A stretch of DNA of 64,000 bases. It comes from Symbiodinium microadriaticum (taxonomy: Eukaryota; Sar; Dinophyceae; Suessiales; Symbiodiniaceae). The position numbers were made by a program, and so were the translations under genes. Below are positions 43,370 through 52,839 of the stretch, one piece after another (positions within the stretch are counted from its first letter, which is position 1; every line of letters starts with the position of its first letter). The notes below the pieces were generated by a model, which searched no databases, was not told the DNA's origin, and saw only the letters and a list, made by a program, of their open reading frames with translations. The stretch covers positions 209,692-273,691 of the forward strand of contig LSRX01000681.1 in assembly GCA_001939145.1 (NCBI GenBank). Reading direction: 5' to 3'.

Positions 43370-44320
43370 AACTTATCCTGGCTTTGAGCTGGCTTCAGGG
43401 ATCACAACCAGAGACAAGCCAAAGCAGAGATCCCCAACACTCTCACTTTCAGCTGTCAGCCGAGAACAAAGGCAAAGCCAGAATCGTTTTGCATTCAAGC
43501 AAGAACACAGCAACTGAAGTCGGAAACACTCGCAACTCGCATGTGGATTGAAGGTTTCAAGGTGCTTTCTGGGAAGGGTTTTGGCCGAAAACTTGTCGGT
43601 TCTAAACATGGTGCTGTGGAGCGAGTTTGGGGGGTTTGGGTGGGTTCCGGCATGTTTCGGCAAGTTTAGAGGAGCGCGACAAGCTGCTCACCCATTACAC
43701 TCAGTTCCAGGTCGGAAAAGGATTCAGTTAACCGGCCCGGGAGTTGAGCCCGCAAGCTTTGCAAGAAGGCATGAAGGAATGGCACACAGCCTGGATTCGG
43801 GGGATTGATGAGTGCAGACTCGAGGGGATTTCAAATCTTACGACCCCGACATTAAAACCTTCGACCCCGGAGAAGTCAAAGCCGCGGTTTTCCATGACCG
43901 GTCAAAGATGTGTGCTGTGGACTTTAAAACACATGCGTCTCCTGGTCCTCATGTTCCAGGATCTGGCTCGTCTTCTCCGCGGCCTTTCTGCGGACCTCGC
44001 CAGGTCGCAATAGCAGCAGCTCAGATGCCTTGTCCGAACCCCTGCCTCTGCCTCGGAGCTAGGCGACTTGGCCGAGGCGACCATCCGGCAGACCTCGCAA
44101 CATTCCACAGCAATCCAATGTCTTGCCTTCGTGTGACGGCTAGGCTGCCTGGAGTCGCAGAGAAGCACAGCTGCTGGAGCAAAGGCTTACGAGGCCATTG
44201 GCATTGGCATGCTTCGTCTCTCAACTGGCATGTGCGGTGCCGTGTATCATCAGACAGGCAAGGTCTTTGTCTCGGTTTCTGGGAATCCAAAGTGGCACCT
44301 GCTTTGCCATGCCCATGACC
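43370..44320. other. No gene recognised
   Basis: Weak frames on both strands only (for example plus-strand VKAAVFHDRSKMCAVDFKTH near 43.9 kb). No repeat structure or RNA gene supported. Confidence 0.3.
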
Positions 44321-44470
44321 TAAACCCTGAGAGCCATCAGAGGCCGACAAATGTCAGGAATGTCAACTCCGGTACCTAAACCCTTGTTGCTAAACCCTAA
44401 ATCCTTGTTGCTGTTACCTAAACCCTTGTTGCTGTTACCTAAAACCTTGTTGCTGTTACCAATTGTCTGT
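44318..44470. repeat. ~21-bp minisatellite with embedded telomere-like CTAAACCC
   Basis: The plus strand repeats taaacccttgttgctgttacc three to four times with variation. On the minus strand it reads Gly-Asn-Ser-Asn-Lys repeats in one frame, adjoining the Gag basic tail, so it could be an expanded part of the Gag linker or mark the junction of the insertion. Confidence 0.6.
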
Positions 44471-44488
44471 TATGGTTATAACCTGGTC

Positions 44489-45428
44489 TCAGCAAACCGA
44501 AGTAGAGCTAGAAGTGCCTTTTCCTCCTTTTCCCTTCCCTTTTCTTTTCCTTTCATAAAGTGTCAATGCTGATTTCCTTTTCCTTGCGACTTCGAAAAGT
44601 CCTTTCCTTTTCCTTTTCCTTTTCCTTTTCCTTTTCCTTTTCCTTTTCCTTTTCCTTTTCCTTTTCCTTTGCCTTTTCCTTTTCCTCTTTCCTTTTCCTT
44701 TGCCTTTCCACATTGCTGCCGCTAAAGCACCAATGTCATGGGAGCCGAAGCTCCGCCTTGAAACGTTGCATCCGCGCGCTTGGCCCCGCGCCCCGCCCTT
44801 TGCCCCGCAACCGGTTTCATCAAAAGTCGAGAACGGTGGTATTCCAAGATGGCTTCTCGCACTTGTGCATAAGTCTGCAAAGTTCTAGCAATCAACCGCA
44901 AGTGTTGCTGCAAGTACACCATCAGGCAAAGGTACCCCTGACTGCCGTTCATATCTTGACTTGATGGTTTCCAAACGTTAAAGTCCTGTTCAAAGGTTGC
45001 AGGGTTGAATTTGAAGTCCAGGAGCCGGGTCAAAAGCGATGTGCTTCGCGTGGCTCCTGGCAGCGAGAACTTCTTGCAAAGTCTCCTGGAAATCTCAAAG
45101 CCGCTGCTGTGTTCGCTCTGCCGGACGATAAGTTTAGCCGAATCTTTCACAAGTTGAAAAAGCAGATAATGTAGCTTCGGGAGAAAAGTACTCGGGCAGC
45201 GGCTGCATCTGCATCAACATCACCTGTGTCCAAAGTGACATTCAAATGTTCATCGAGAAACTCGTCGTTGCTTGTTTCGGCGTTGTCAAGCAAAGTCATC
45301 GCACCTGTTTCGAACATCGAAATATAGGCTTTAAAGTTCCAAGCCCATTCTTCCCAATCAGCTGGATTTCCGCTGAAAGTATCTGGCAAGGGAAGCCGTA
45401 TAAAGTCTCCTTCGCCTCCGAAGGCCAT
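44489..45428 (-). pseudogene. copia Gag N-terminal part with microsatellite-encoded basic tail
   Basis: Starts at ATG 45428: MAFGGEGDFIRLPLPDTFSG, NPADWEEWAWNFKAYISMFE, DEHLNVTLDTGDVDADAAAA. After a frameshift at about 45.15 kb it continues with KDSAKLIVRQSEHSSGFEIS, RRLCKKFSLPGATRSTSLLT, LDFKFNPATFEQDF, and QQHLRLIARTLQTYAQVREA. It ends in a Lys/Gly/Arg tail written by the (CCTTTT)n tract at about 44.52-44.71 kb. This is the retrotransposon_gag-type capsid region of Ty1/copia elements. It is directly complementary to the Gag C-terminus at 33.0 kb. Confidence 0.8.
44590..44710. repeat. (CCTTTT)n microsatellite
   Basis: About 16 near-perfect ccttttc-type hexamers on the plus strand, coding for alternating Lys-Gly/Lys-Arg on the minus strand within the Gag frame. 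Confidence 0.9.
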
Positions 45429-45459
45429 GTCTTCTCACCAAAGTTCCTTGGAGCTTTCA

Positions 45460-45471
45460 GCTCCGCTACCA
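45460..45471 (-). promoter_or_regulatory. Primer-binding site of the copia element
   Basis: On the minus strand TGGTAGCGGAGC starts immediately after the CA end of the 5' LTR. It matches 10 of 12 bases of the initiator-tRNA-Met complement TGGTATCAGAGC used by many Ty1/copia elements. Position and sequence together define the LTR end. Confidence 0.75.
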
Positions 45472-45667
45472 TGCGAAAGTACCACGTACTCCATCAGCAG
45501 ACAAACAACACCCTAAAGTATTGGATGCGCTGCTCATTCAACCTCCAATCAAAGTAACCCTGAAAGTCACAGGTTGCCTCTTTGCTGGAGTCGCACAAAG
45601 TGCTCCATGGTCTTGAGCCAACGAAGTTGGCAAAGTCGGGGAAGGTAGGGAACGTGTTATTTTGACA
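45472..45667 (-). repeat. 5' LTR of the copia element (196 bp)
   Basis: Starts TGTCAAAATAACACG and ends GTACTTTCGCA on the minus strand, giving TG...CA termini. Homologous to 26954-27106. The five bases outside it (ATGCC in element orientation) and those outside the 3' LTR (ATGCA) agree at four of five positions, compatible with a decayed target-site duplication within the microsatellite. Confidence 0.8.
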
Positions 45668-46045
45668 GGCATGCATGCATACACGAATACATGCATGCAT
45701 ACATACATATGTACATATGTACATACAAACATACATACATGCATACATACGTACATACATAAATAAATAAATACATACATACATACGTACATGAATGCAT
45801 GCATGCATGCATGCATGCATACATACATACGTACATACATACATACATACATACATACATACATACATACGTGCATACGTACATATGCGTACATACATAC
45901 ATGCATGCATGCATACATACATACATACATACGTGCATACGTACATATGCGTACATACATACATGCATGCATGCATACATACATACATACATACAGACGT
46001 ACATCGTGCATACGTACATGCATACATATGTATATACCTTTACAG
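45668..46045. repeat. CATA/CATG tetranucleotide microsatellite, right flank of the copia element
   Basis: Long array of acat, gcat, acgt and gtac tetramers, including two near-identical ~77-bp blocks at 45.88-46.0 kb. Several long His-Thr-Tyr-Ile and Cys-Met-Tyr-Val frames on both strands are repeat artefacts. Confidence 0.9.
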
Positions 46046-46299
46046 CCTTTACATATGTACGTACATACGATACAGACATACCAGTACGTACATAACATGT
46101 GTACAAACGTACGAGTACATATGCACGCGCACACATGCACTGATGGACGCACGCATGCACATATCAGTCACATGCAAAGACATACCGAAGTGCACATGTA
46201 CATGTGTGTTGGTCTGAGTCTGGCAAACCGTTCCCTTCAAGCACAGGTGAGGGTGGCAGAGCAAATCTCGACAAAACACAAGTGGCGCGGTGGGGAGAA

Positions 46300-46800
46300 G
46301 CGGTGGGTGGAAAGGGCCCGGCCTGGTTGAATCCGGTTCAAAACTTCAAATTTCGGCACAAACCACCAACTAACAGTGGGCTCATAAAGGACAAAACCAT
46401 ACAATCTCAACAGACGTCCGAGCGTCATACTGCGACTCTTCTTGCTGCCAGGAGAGAGATTCGGTGGATCTTCGGCGTATTCGGCGTGCACGGGAGAACC
46501 ATCGTCAATGGAGCCGCGAAGAAGACTTCGGATGTGGTCGAAGGCAGGTCGCAAAGAAGCCGCACAACGCGGAGTTTGGCAGGGGAGCTCTGGAAAAGGT
46601 AGATCCGGTGAGCCAAGCTCGTCTCTGCAGTGAAACAGCGCATATCACATGCTCCACTGGGCACCTTCTCTGATGAGCCTGATGGCTTCCGCAAGGGGGT
46701 CCGTGATTTCACCTCTGCCATTAGCTCAGCATCATGCCATGGTGTGTGACTGCATCAACCTATTTGCAGTCGTCTCTCCTCTGAGTTAGCTTGAAAGCCT
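46300..46800. other. No gene recognised
   Basis: Spacer between the CATA microsatellite and the next coding-like region. Only short frames on both strands. Confidence 0.3.
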
Positions 46801-46849
46801 AGGAACTGAAGGGGTTCTCTTCTGCAAACTTGTACTCCTTCGCCCTTTG

Positions 46850-48420
46850 GATGGCACCCTGACGCAGCCGAGCACTCGCTCTTGACTGCCTTCTTGCCAA
46901 GTGGGACACTGCACTGTGAGTGTCAGGCGAGATCCATGGTCAAGGGATCGAAGTCATCAAAGCCTGCACCGCGGCTTCATGCCGTTTCATGCTGCTGCTT
47001 GCGGCAAAGGTAGCCATTGGCTTCTCGTCCACCTCGTAGCATCTGCTCAAGAGCAGCATCTGCCTGCCAGGCTGTCAGAGAGCCAAGGCATCAGACGGCT
47101 TGTCATGTGCAATCCTCCTCGCGGTTGCCAAGCACCTCCTGAGGGGGAAGCGATGAAGACGCTCGACCCATGTGAACCGTGCTTCTGGCAGCATCCGTCC
47201 TGGAGAATGTCTCTTTGCTTGGCCATTCCTCCGAAGTCAAGATCTCCCTCGAAGTCTTCCATCCCTAGTGGATGGTTCATGCCGGCCCTGTTCAGCACAG
47301 CCTCCATGCCTAAGCAATCGACCACCGCGGCTGAAACACGCTCTCACGGAAGCACGTGTCTGGAAAAGACAGTATTGCTAGTATTTGCCTGACCCGTCGG
47401 CTGAAGCTTTCCACATTGTCTCCTGCAGTTGAGGACAGTTTTCTGCCACCCCACGGCACAGATCCCGCAACAAGCCGAGCGTGCCATCTGAGCTCTGTCA
47501 GTGGACGATGCAGTGGCCAGATCAGTGTCGTACAACGCCTCCCAGTCCTGGATTCACCAACAATTCTTCTTCTAAGCAGCTCGGGCATCAAACCTGCTTG
47601 CTGTTCCCATTTTGACCTTTTCGAAACATGACGATCCGTTGCACATGAGGCGCCGACTACTTGGTTTCCCTCCCTGTCAATGACGGTGTTCTCTTTGAAC
47701 TGGAGATCCCCCTGGCGCGCCCGCAGAACAAAGACAAGCTGACAGCTGGCAGCTGCTGAACCTTGCTGACCAAGTCAATGAAGTTCACGAATTTGGAGTT
47801 GGCGAGCTTGGTGTTCCCGCTGCTTCTGAGCCTCTCCACAGAATCTCATGAAAACTCGACGTGTTGCCACAAGCTGAGGCCAGGGACATCTCCACCATTT
47901 GGGCAGCTTGCCCAAGGTCCGCTTCCTCAACCTCCGCGGTCTCCGGGTGTCGCATGCAATGCACTAAGCCCCTTTCCCATTCGGAGATCTTCGGAGATGG
48001 TGTCGACTTGTAGACTCCAAAGGCTCTACTCCCCATCACTTCCACGAATGGCAACTTGCCTGCCTGCGGCGCCTCTTCTGTGATTGTCTCGATCGGTGCA
48101 GCCTGGAACCACCCCAATCTTGCCCTGATGCCAAGCATTTCTCTCCTTTCCCATAAGGCCTCCTTGGCAGCAACATCTGCAGTCACTGCAGGCGCAGGTG
48201 CTGCAGCTGCCATGGCCGGTGCTGGCATCAAGGGGCCGGTTTGCGGCCCCTTGGTCCGCAAAGAGCTCAATCTCAAGCTCACGAGCTGCTCTTGTGTCGG
48301 CAACTCAGCGCTCCGCCCGAAGCATGGGGCCCATGCCCATGCCCATCATGGGTCCCATGCTCATACCCATGCCCATCATCGGACCCATCATCGGGCCCAT
48401 TGGGCCGGTGCTGGACCTAA
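46850..48420 (-). CDS. Unrecognised multi-exon gene with a Met/Gly-rich segment
   Basis: Minus-strand patches in several frames: a Met/Gly/Pro run (PMMGMGMSMGPMMGMGMGP, 48.33-48.40 kb), AAKEALWERREMLGIRARLG and GWFQAAPIETITEEAPQAGK (48.06-48.16 kb), SRAFGVYKSTPSPKISEWER (about 47.99 kb), DNVESFSRRVRQILAILSFP (about 47.4 kb), LGMEAVLNRAGMNHPLGMED and FEGDLDFGGMAKQRDILQDG (47.2-47.32 kb), VDEKPMATFAASSSMKRHEA (about 47.0 kb). The repeated Met-Gly content suggests one protein. A related MMDPMMGRNATN reading occurs at 51.4 kb. Family unknown. Confidence 0.4.
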
Positions 48421-49490
48421 GCTCAGAGTTGCACATCGAAAAGCCAAGAGATACTGAAGCCGCCAAGGGGCATCGCTGCACCTGTGGACTGTTGATTTGG
48501 GCTACTGAGCACTTTGCAGGCTTTCAAACACTCAGCGAGCCTGCCGGGCCGGCCTGTGCCTGCGAGTATGACCAGGTGCAACTGAAACCGTTCACTCCCA
48601 CTCCCATTCCGCTGAAGTCGATATGGACTCTTGAAGTGTCACAACCCCTGCCGGTAGTGAGTTGGATGTGCGCTTGCCTGCTTCCAGGCGCCGTCCATAG
48701 ACCTCGGCGCAGCTCCAAGGTCCGGGTGGATCTCTGGAGTTCCGAGACAGTGATGCAGGGCCGCGGCGCAGGATGTAGCGCCGCGGGATTCTGCGCAGGC
48801 CTAAGGTCAGAAGCAAAGCCTTAGGGACCCCGGGAACCGTCCCCTCTGAACCCTCTGAGCTGCTCAGCCCAGCTTGCCAGGCATTCTCGAGATCCAGAGA
48901 CGCCTGGCAGGAGCAGGGGAATGACTCGCTCGGTCATCCGATGAGTGCTCGGCATTTGGACTCATCATTGGCCCAGCCATGGCCTCGGTGCTCGGCATTT
49001 TTGCGTTCCATGGGCGTTAACAACTGGGGCTTCTGAAGTTCCGGCAGGGCCCGCAGCAAACTCCTGCGCCCATGGGCTGGGCCCTGCTTCAAGGACAGAT
49101 GACAGCACCGTGGCTCGGAGCACTTTAAAGGCCTTACGCCTCACCTCCGACCAAAACTTGAAAGCCCTCATAGTCTCATAGCCCAGAACTCGAAGGTTAA
49201 TGCCGGTCTAACCCGTTGGCTCACCAAGCGCCTGCATGCACTGGCCCACCGCCGTGCCTGAGCCGAACACGGGAGCGCCAGACGTGTTGGCTTTTGACTC
49301 TGACACATCTTGTCATATGACGTATATGACGTGACAGAATGTTGTGATCAGCTCAGAAGACCTCGATGACGTTACATGAAAATTACATCCACTCTGTAAT
49401 ATGAGGACATGACTTTGCAGAGATCGACTAAGGAAGTCACTAGCAGCCCGATATTCGCTTCCAAGTCTTCGGGGTCTGAGGTTGTTCTGG
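48420..49490. other. No gene recognised
   Basis: No supported exon. A phrase gcccagcttgccaggcat at about 48.87 kb recurs at about 51.31 kb, hinting at a shared duplicated segment with the 51.2-51.4 kb region. Confidence 0.3.
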
Positions 49491-49507
49491 CTTCGGGCGT
49501 GCAAGTA

Positions 49508-49616
49508 GTTTATATAATATAATAGAATAGAATATTGAATAGAATAGAATAGAGTAGAATAGAGTATAATAGAGTATAATATAGTATTATATAGTAATAT
49601 AGTATAATATAGAGCT
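49508..49616. repeat. (AATAG)n / (ATAGT)n AT-rich repeat
   Basis: Runs of atagaatagaatag and atagtataat variants on the plus strand; short Tyr-Ile-Leu frames here are artefacts. Confidence 0.9.
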
Positions 49617-50089
49617 GCCGTCTCTGGACTAAGGCAGGCAGGCTAAGGGCCCAAGGACTGGTAACTTGGGATCTGAAACTCCCCAAACCCGAAACTTCAT
49701 GCAGGCCCAACCCCAAAACTCGTTCATGCCAGACCGAAAAAGGAAGCAAAAAAGGTAGGAAAGGGGGGCCAGACAAACGCCTATGCTGCGCGCTTTCTTC
49801 TGGCGGTTTCGGTTCACGCGGGCTTGCGGAGCGTTGCGCAAGAAACGAAACTTGAGGGTTTGAGTCTTGGCTGCCAACTCTGCGGCGGGGTTTCGAGGTG
49901 ATGCTCGTCCAAAGGTCTTGGCAACTCTATGCCATTAGCCGACGCACCTGCCTGTCTGTGGGGGCAGTACTGTCAGCTGTGCAGACGTAATTCTCTCGGA
50001 GTCCTGCTCCGCATACATGATGTTGGAAGATTCAAATTGGTCCTGGCTCTGTCTCGTCATCCTCTTACTTGTGGTCTGCTCCTCGTCGG

Positions 50090-50380
50090 CTACCAGAACG
50101 GTCTCCAACTCTTCAGAAGCTGAAGCCCTGATCGTACCAAGCGGGTGGCCTGCTGCACTTGCTCTTGATCAAAAAGTCCCAGTCTTCGAATCGCTCGGGT
50201 CTTGGGGTCCAATTTGTGGTCTGAGCACGAGATAGCACGAGGAAACACTGCATCGTCGAGTCTTGTAGTGTACATTTGATCCGGATAGGTCCTGGTTGGA
50301 AGAATGGAACACATGCCAAACTTGGCTAGCACAGAAGGCCATGTCCTCCCAAAGTTGGTTTGTGCGCGAAGCGAACATTG
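50090..50380 (-). CDS. Unrecognised coding-like exon
   Basis: Minus-strand readings NQLWEDMAFCASQVWHVFHS (50.30-50.36 kb) and LDPKTRAIRRLGLFDQEQVQ then QATRLVRSGLQLLKSWRPFW (50.09-50.21 kb) are protein-like in adjacent frames, suggesting two exons or one shifted exon. Family unknown. Confidence 0.3.
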   Translation of the reverse strand, partial: QCSLRAQTNFGRTWPSVLAKFGMCSILPTRTYPDQMYTTRLDDAVFPRAISCSDHKLDPKTRAIRRLGLFDQEQVQQATRLVRSGLQLLKSWRPFW

Positions 50381-50989
50381 AATTAAAAAACTAATGCCAT
50401 GAAGGAAGCAAAAGGATACAGTGACTGAATCTTACATTGGGGCCGTGCCAGCAGAAGACCTATCATTGCGCTTTGTTTCTTTTCTGGTCAACGTTGGCAT
50501 CCTCGAGAGCAAATGCCCGGCTACGCTTGCTCTGTGACTTTTTTTCGCATTGCTTGCTTCTCGGCGTTTCTTTCTTTGTTTTGCAAAGCTTTGCTTTGTT
50601 CGAGTGGGTCCTCAGCGTTTCCTGTTTTCTGTTCTAAACACCGTCTAGTCTATTCTGTTGGTTCGCATCCATTTGTCTATGCGTATTTGCCTTATGTGGC
50701 TCCTAGTGCTTGTTCATTCTGTTTGTGGCACGTGTGCCCCTTAGATGTTCAAATTTGCAAACTTACGTTAGCCTCTGTCGAATAAGCCCTCACTCCAAAT
50801 GTCATGGCCAGGCAGAACAATTAAGATCTACGTACAGTACATGCGAACTGCATTGTGCAGACACTTACAGTATCCTTCTGCCTTTACTCGCAATGGATGG
50901 TGGCGCCCTCTGAGCTCGGGACCACGTGTCTGCTTTCCGAAAAGTCGGCTTGTCGAAGAGGCCGGGCCTTCAAGAGTACTTTTCGGACT

Positions 50990-51066
50990 GTAGTACTAGT
51001 AGTAGTGGTAGTAGTCGTAGTAGTAGTAGTAGCAGCAGCAGCAGTAGTAGCAGTAGATGTAGAAGT
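50990..51066. repeat. (AGT)n/(AGC)n trinucleotide repeat
   Basis: About 24 tandem agt, then agc, then agt units on the plus strand. Poly-Ser, poly-Val and poly-Thr frames are repeat products. Confidence 0.9.
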
Positions 51067-51069
51067 AGC

Positions 51070-52800
51070 TTCTTGAAGGGCCCCCGACTCTGCACCCATC
51101 GCACCAGGGCTCGCCATGTGCTGCATAAACTGCTCGGACCTTGCGCAATGCAGATCTAGCGAAACAGGTGGACAGTGACGGTGCCCGGGTTCCTGGCATG
51201 GTCGGACCAGGACCTGGTCCCATTCTTGGCCTGGCATCTGACCAGAAACCCGGCAAGGGCCGGGCAGGGCGCCAGAAGCAGGCCGGTGGTTCCCACGCAT
51301 TCCAGGCCCAGCTTGCCAGGCATCTTCTAGCTCCTGAGACCGGAACCGGATGGAACCGGTCTCACGCTTTACCAGGCCACTGACAGCTTGAGTTCGTGGC
51401 ATTTCGGCCCATCATCGGATCCATCATCTGCCCTCCGAGGCCGCCAAGCCTGCCAGCGGCGAAGCCAGCGGTGCAGCGGCGCGGATGGAGGAAGCTGAGC
51501 TCTGCACGGCGGCCTCACCCAACGAATGCAGATGACATCAGGCGACATTACTTGCAGCTTCACGCGTGCCTCATCCCGCCGGACATGTAACCTTCCCGCA
51601 TTTGCTGCGCATGGTGCTGGTCCTTGGCAGCACCACAAGCTGTGGGCAGCCTGTCAATGCGACTGAGGTCGCCGAGGGCGGGGCTCCCGTGAGAGAGTCG
51701 AAGGCTCTGGACAACGGGTTTCCCGCAAGGCCGTCGACGCTGCAGCCTCGCTCGACTCCGACACCCCCACATCTTCGCATCGCATCCCACAAGTACTCTC
51801 CGGAAGTCGGCCGAGCGAGAGGCTGTCGGGCTTGAAGAAAGGCCTCATGGCACCTCGCGGCACGACACGTTGGGACGAATTAAGATCAAGTCCTTCAGAG
51901 AGCCGCTATGCCCCAGGCTTCAAAGATGAAGACACGCTGAAGGTCTTCAAACGTTTTTTGAATTTCCGCGCAGTGGTGAGAGCTTGTTCATTATCCGTTT
52001 AAGCTTGCTTATCAGCCCTTCGTAGAGAAAGCTCCTGCAATCTGCCCGGGTTTGGACTGTGCCAGTATGGATTGAGTTGAAGTGGCCGCGTGCATGCCTT
52101 CAAAAGCAGCATGGAGCCGACACGGCTGCAGGACACTACCCCGATTCAAGGAGAAGGAACTCGGAAACCTGCGGAAGCTTCCTAGTGTCATGCAATCTTA
52201 GAATCACGTAGTGCACCCCCACCCCCGTGCTGCTGGTTGTGGGGAGGGCAGGAATGTCTCTTTCAGCCTGTCTTCGCCTACTTCAAGTACACACTTCTGC
52301 GTGAGCCTAATGCTACGAGTGCACATCTGTCCGGGGTGCGATTACCAGGACCAGAAAATCTGAAAGGAGCACCCTCACCAAGTGCTTCCGGCGCTTAAGC
52401 GCCAGAGGACACCTTCCTTCCCTTGTTCGCAGGGCGCAGTCACATTAGCCTTCCGGCTTTGATTCTCTGATACTATGGCTTGAGAACTTGGCTGCCTGCT
52501 CCGAAGGAATGGACTCATGCTATGGTGAACCGAGCTACTCTAAAGCTAAGATAACGAGTGAAACTGCCACGATCTACGAGGAACAGCCACTGCCAGGCTG
52601 GCATCGTGAGCCTCTGTTCCATTGTTCAGGGGGGATCTGCCTCGAAACATGCTCAGAAGCACTTGTGGCGTGAGCGTTTACCTGCGACTCGGACGGTGCA
52701 CGAGCATGACATTCGCAGTTCGAGACATCTGGAACTCCTGATGTTGCCGCACCGCTCAAACACGACTGCCAGAGAAACGATGATGCCTGGTCAGCGCATC
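51070..52800. other. No gene recognised
   Basis: A minus-strand patch GGLGGLGGQMMDPMMGRNAT at about 51.40-51.46 kb and GPGPGPTMPGTR at about 51.19-51.22 kb are Gly/Met/Pro-rich, possibly low-complexity exons related to the 48.3 kb segment. The rest (51.85-52.8 kb) shows nothing supportable. Confidence 0.3.
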
Positions 52801-52839
52801 ATCAAGTGGTGGGGTGGATACTGCATCGGCGGGGAGAAG

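Larger units (their letters stand above)
33090..44470. other. Segment interrupting the copia element
   Basis: About 11.4 kb placed between the Gag zinc knuckle on the left and the Gag basic tail on the right. Its composition differs: the AAAGT signature of both element halves stops at about 33.0 kb and resumes at about 44.83 kb. Content includes a 10-13 bp minisatellite, a ~120-bp tandem array with splice-like borders, histone-H3-like coding DNA, a 100/179-bp satellite, tRNA-like SINE fragments, tandem duplications and a MULE-like transposase. Exact boundaries and any target duplication could not be read. Confidence 0.55.
26954..45667 (-). mobile_element. Ty1/copia LTR retrotransposon, minus orientation, split by an ~11.4-kb insertion
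   Basis: Read 5' to 3' on the minus strand: 5' LTR 45667-45472, primer-binding site 45471-45460, gag start 45428 with basic tail to about 44.49 kb, interruption about 44.47-33.09 kb, Gag zinc knuckle and protease 33.08-32.24 kb, integrase about 31.2-30.3 kb, reverse transcriptase 29.96-28.98 kb, RNase H to 28370, non-coding 3' segment, 3' LTR 27106-26954. No coding domain occurs twice, order and orientation are canonical for Ty1/copia (integrase before reverse transcriptase), and both LTR ends abut the same CATA/CATG microsatellite. All coding parts are broken by stops and frameshifts, so the element is dead. The alternative, two differently truncated copies, is less economical. Confidence 0.75.

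Noticed and set aside
45494-46330. Frames of up to ~200 codons reading Cys-Met-Tyr-Val or His-Thr-Tyr-Ile
   Set aside because: Products of the CATA/CATG tetranucleotide repeat on both strands, with period matching the repeat and not a protein family.
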